Origin: CAZSBG01 sp964605145
GTDB taxonomy: Bacteria; Zhuqueibacterota; Zhuqueibacteria; Thermofontimicrobiales; Thermofontimicrobiaceae
Direction of reading: 5' to 3'
Assembly (NCBI GenBank): GCA_964605145.1
Contig: CAZSBG010000068.1
Span: forward strand, 1 to 33,581
DNA: 33,581 nt
Of this stretch, positions 32,442 through 33,581 are shown in pieces; positions within the stretch are counted from its first letter, which is position 1; each line of letters opens with the position of its first letter. Under the pieces are notes generated by a model. That model had not been told where the DNA came from, ran no database searches, and saw only the letters and a program-made list of their open reading frames with translations. The position numbers and the translations under genes are program-made.

Positions 32442-32474
32442 AGATGGTCGCCACCTCGGAGGTGGAGACCATCT
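32442..32474. repeat. 33-bp near-perfect palindrome of the GTCTCCACCTC family
   Basis: AGATGGTCGCCACCTC and GAGGTGGAGACCATCT can pair fully except for one mismatch and the single central base. It is the longest copy of the family also seen at 24055-24077. Confidence 0.6.
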
Positions 32475-32635
32475 AATCTTTCCCCAAAAACTCCTTGCTT
32501 TTTTCCCAAATTCTTGCTATTAATAAATTCATTTGAATGGTCGTTTAAAATATTTGGGCTAAAGCCCTGTCTGCCTCGCAGGCATTTGATCTGCCCAGAA
32601 TAGAATTCATTCGAATGAAATGAAGCAACAATAAA

Positions 32636-32669
32636 TTTGTAGTGGACGCATATATGCGTCCACTACAAA
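32636..32669. repeat. 34-bp perfect palindrome, C-type
   Basis: The left arm is TTTGTAGTGGACGCATA and the right arm its exact reverse complement, with no loop. The core AGTGGACGCATAT is the paired variant of the palindrome at 31714-31737. It lies about 25 bases upstream of the ridA-like start, so it may lie in the leader of that gene. Confidence 0.7.
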
Positions 32670-32693
32670 AACATAAACGGAAAGGATAAATCC

Positions 32694-33149
32694 ATGAGCA
32701 TCGAAGAAAAAATCAAATCGCTGGGACTGGCGTTGCCGGAGACGCCCAAACCTGTGGCGGCGTACATTTCGGCTATTCAGGTGAATGATCTTGTATACAC
32801 ATCCGGGCAATTGCCGGTGCAAAAAGGAGAGCTGAAATTCAAGGGAAAACTGGGCTATGAATTCACAAAAGAGCAGGCTTACGATGCAGCCGCTATGTGC
32901 GCATTGAACGCGCTGAGCGCCATCAAGGGCGTTATTGGGGATCTGGATCGCATCGAGCAGGTGGTGAAAGTAACCGGTTTCGTTGCCAGCGCCGACGGAT
33001 TTACCGATCAGCCGGCAGTGATTAACGGAGCCTCGGAATTGCTGCAGAAAATTTTCGGGGAAAAAGGCGCCCACTCCCGCAGCGCCGTGGGAGTTGCAGA
33101 ATTGCCTCTTGGCGCGGCCGTGGAACTGGAGATGATCGTCAAAATTTGA
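32694..33149 (+). CDS. RidA/YjgF-family protein
   Basis: This 151-aa protein matches the long RidA subgroup: an N-terminal extension (IEEKIKSLGLALPETPKPVA), then NDLVYTSGQLP, YEFTKEQAYDAA, the helix CALNALSAIKGVIGDLDRI and VVKVTGFVAS. The C-terminus has HSRSAVGVAELPLGAAVELEM with the conserved Arg that in RidA enzymes contacts the imine substrate. RidA enzymes deaminate reactive enamines and imines from PLP enzymes; this subgroup is less well defined. AAAGGA lies upstream of the ATG. The palindrome at 32636-32669 ends about 24 bases before the start. The stop codon lies in the first unit of a tandem repeat. Confidence 0.9.
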   Translation: MSIEEKIKSLGLALPETPKPVAAYISAIQVNDLVYTSGQLPVQKGELKFKGKLGYEFTKEQAYDAAAMCALNALSAIKGVIGDLDRIEQVVKVTGFVASADGFTDQPAVINGASELLQKIFGEKGAHSRSAVGVAELPLGAAVELEMIVKI

Positions 33150-33520
33150 TATTCGTTATTAGATATTCGATATTTGATGTTTGATTTTTAATGCTTGTGT
33201 TCGTTATTCGATATTCGTTATTAGATATTCGATATTTGATGTTTGATTTTTAATGCTTGTGTTCGTTATTAGATATTCGATATTTGATATTCGATATTTG
33301 ATGTTTGATTTTTGATGCTTGTGTTCGATATTTGATATTCGATATTTGATTTTCGATTTTTGATACTCGATAACAACATCCGAATCGAATATCCAATATC
33401 CAATGACGAACATCCAATATCCAATGACGAACATCCAATATCCAATGACGAACATCCAATATCGAATATCGAACATCCAATATCCAATGACGAACATCCA
33501 ACATCCAACAACAAACATCG
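33148..33520. repeat. Bipartite tandem repeat tract: 62-bp units then 21-bp units
   Basis: Units of 62 bp start at 33148 and 33210, with a partial third from about 33262. They contain GATATTCGTTATTAGATATT and end near GCTTGTGTTCG. From about 33393 the sense flips to units built on CCAATATCCAATGACGAACAT (21 bp, at least four copies, some changed). The two halves could pair imperfectly. Minus-strand open frames here encode only a seven-residue repeat (MFVIGYW) and look spurious. This AT-rich tract lies just after the ridA-like stop. Confidence 0.75.
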
Positions 33521-33581
33521 AGTTACTAACCCTACAACGTCACTTATTTTAATTTATATTTTTGAAGTTTCTTTTTCCTAT

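Larger units (their letters stand above)
32323..32693. other. Repeat-dense spacer between the DUF4258 gene and ridA-like gene
   Basis: This 371-base gap has no gene but four palindromes: 32442-32474, GGGCTAAAGCCC (32556-32567), TTCATTCGAATGAA near 32606-32622, and the 34-bp one at 32636-32669. TGCCT-CGC-AGGCA near 32573 is another small stem. Promoters for the divergent flanking genes must lie here. Confidence 0.55.

Noticed and set aside
33388..33505. Possible CRISPR array
   Set aside because: The 21-bp units follow each other directly without unique spacers, and no cas genes are nearby.
33204..33518. Minus-strand open frames encoding repeats like MFVIGYW
   Set aside because: They exist in several frames at once, purely because a 21-bp repeat without stops is present. 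There is no ribosome-binding site and no recognisable domain.

Overview
The window looks like a chromosomal piece of a Gram-negative bacterium from the Fibrobacteres-Chlorobi-Bacteroidetes side of the tree, perhaps a KSB1, Calditrichota or Marinimicrobia-like lineage. The reasons are secreted proteins ending in NYPNPFN / FlgD-like sorting tails, a PorV-like outer-membrane barrel, lipoprotein signals, a GXHH-type isoleucyl-tRNA synthetase, and a yggS-yggT-divIVA-ileS-lspA-rluD block. The phylum is inferred, not proven. I saw no rRNA, tRNA or CRISPR array.

Region 1 (about 267-9446, all minus strand) is a housekeeping block. In transcription order it holds yggS, yggT, divIVA, a lipoprotein, a trimeric purine nucleoside phosphorylase, ileS, a TraR/DksA zinc-finger protein, lspA and rluD. 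This is the classic ylm/divIVA/ileS/lspA neighbourhood with a lipoprotein and PNP inserted. Two enzymes carry informative active-site changes: GXHH instead of HXGH in IleRS, and Asp at the base-specificity Asn position of PNP.

Region 2 (9773-20511, plus strand) holds a small TIGR04076-type protein, a membrane polyferredoxin with three HMA-like domains lacking CxxC, and a two-gene surface module. The module is a 1548-aa secreted von Willebrand A / DUF11-repeat protein translationally coupled to a PorV-like barrel fused to two OmpA-like domains. A near-consensus sigma-54 promoter and a pair of upstream direct repeats precede it.

Region 3 (20512-33581) is accessory. It has a solitary non-pyrrolysine MttB-family methyltransferase, a RelE/ParE-like toxin-antitoxin pair, orphan antitoxin-like genes (UPF0175 and a VapB-like one), a 1342-aa choice-of-anchor surface protein with an intragenic 639-bp duplication, a fibre-like secreted protein, a HEPN/RES toxin-like protein, a CsgG/PEGA protein, a DUF4258/DUF2283 pair and a RidA-family protein. 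The stretch about 27240-30350 is clearly AT-richer than its flanks, and its left edge lies inside the surface-protein gene. Intergenic gaps here are packed with short perfect palindromes and MITE-like repeats. Both window ends carry low-complexity repeats whose sense flips halfway, each lying downstream of a gene's 3' end.
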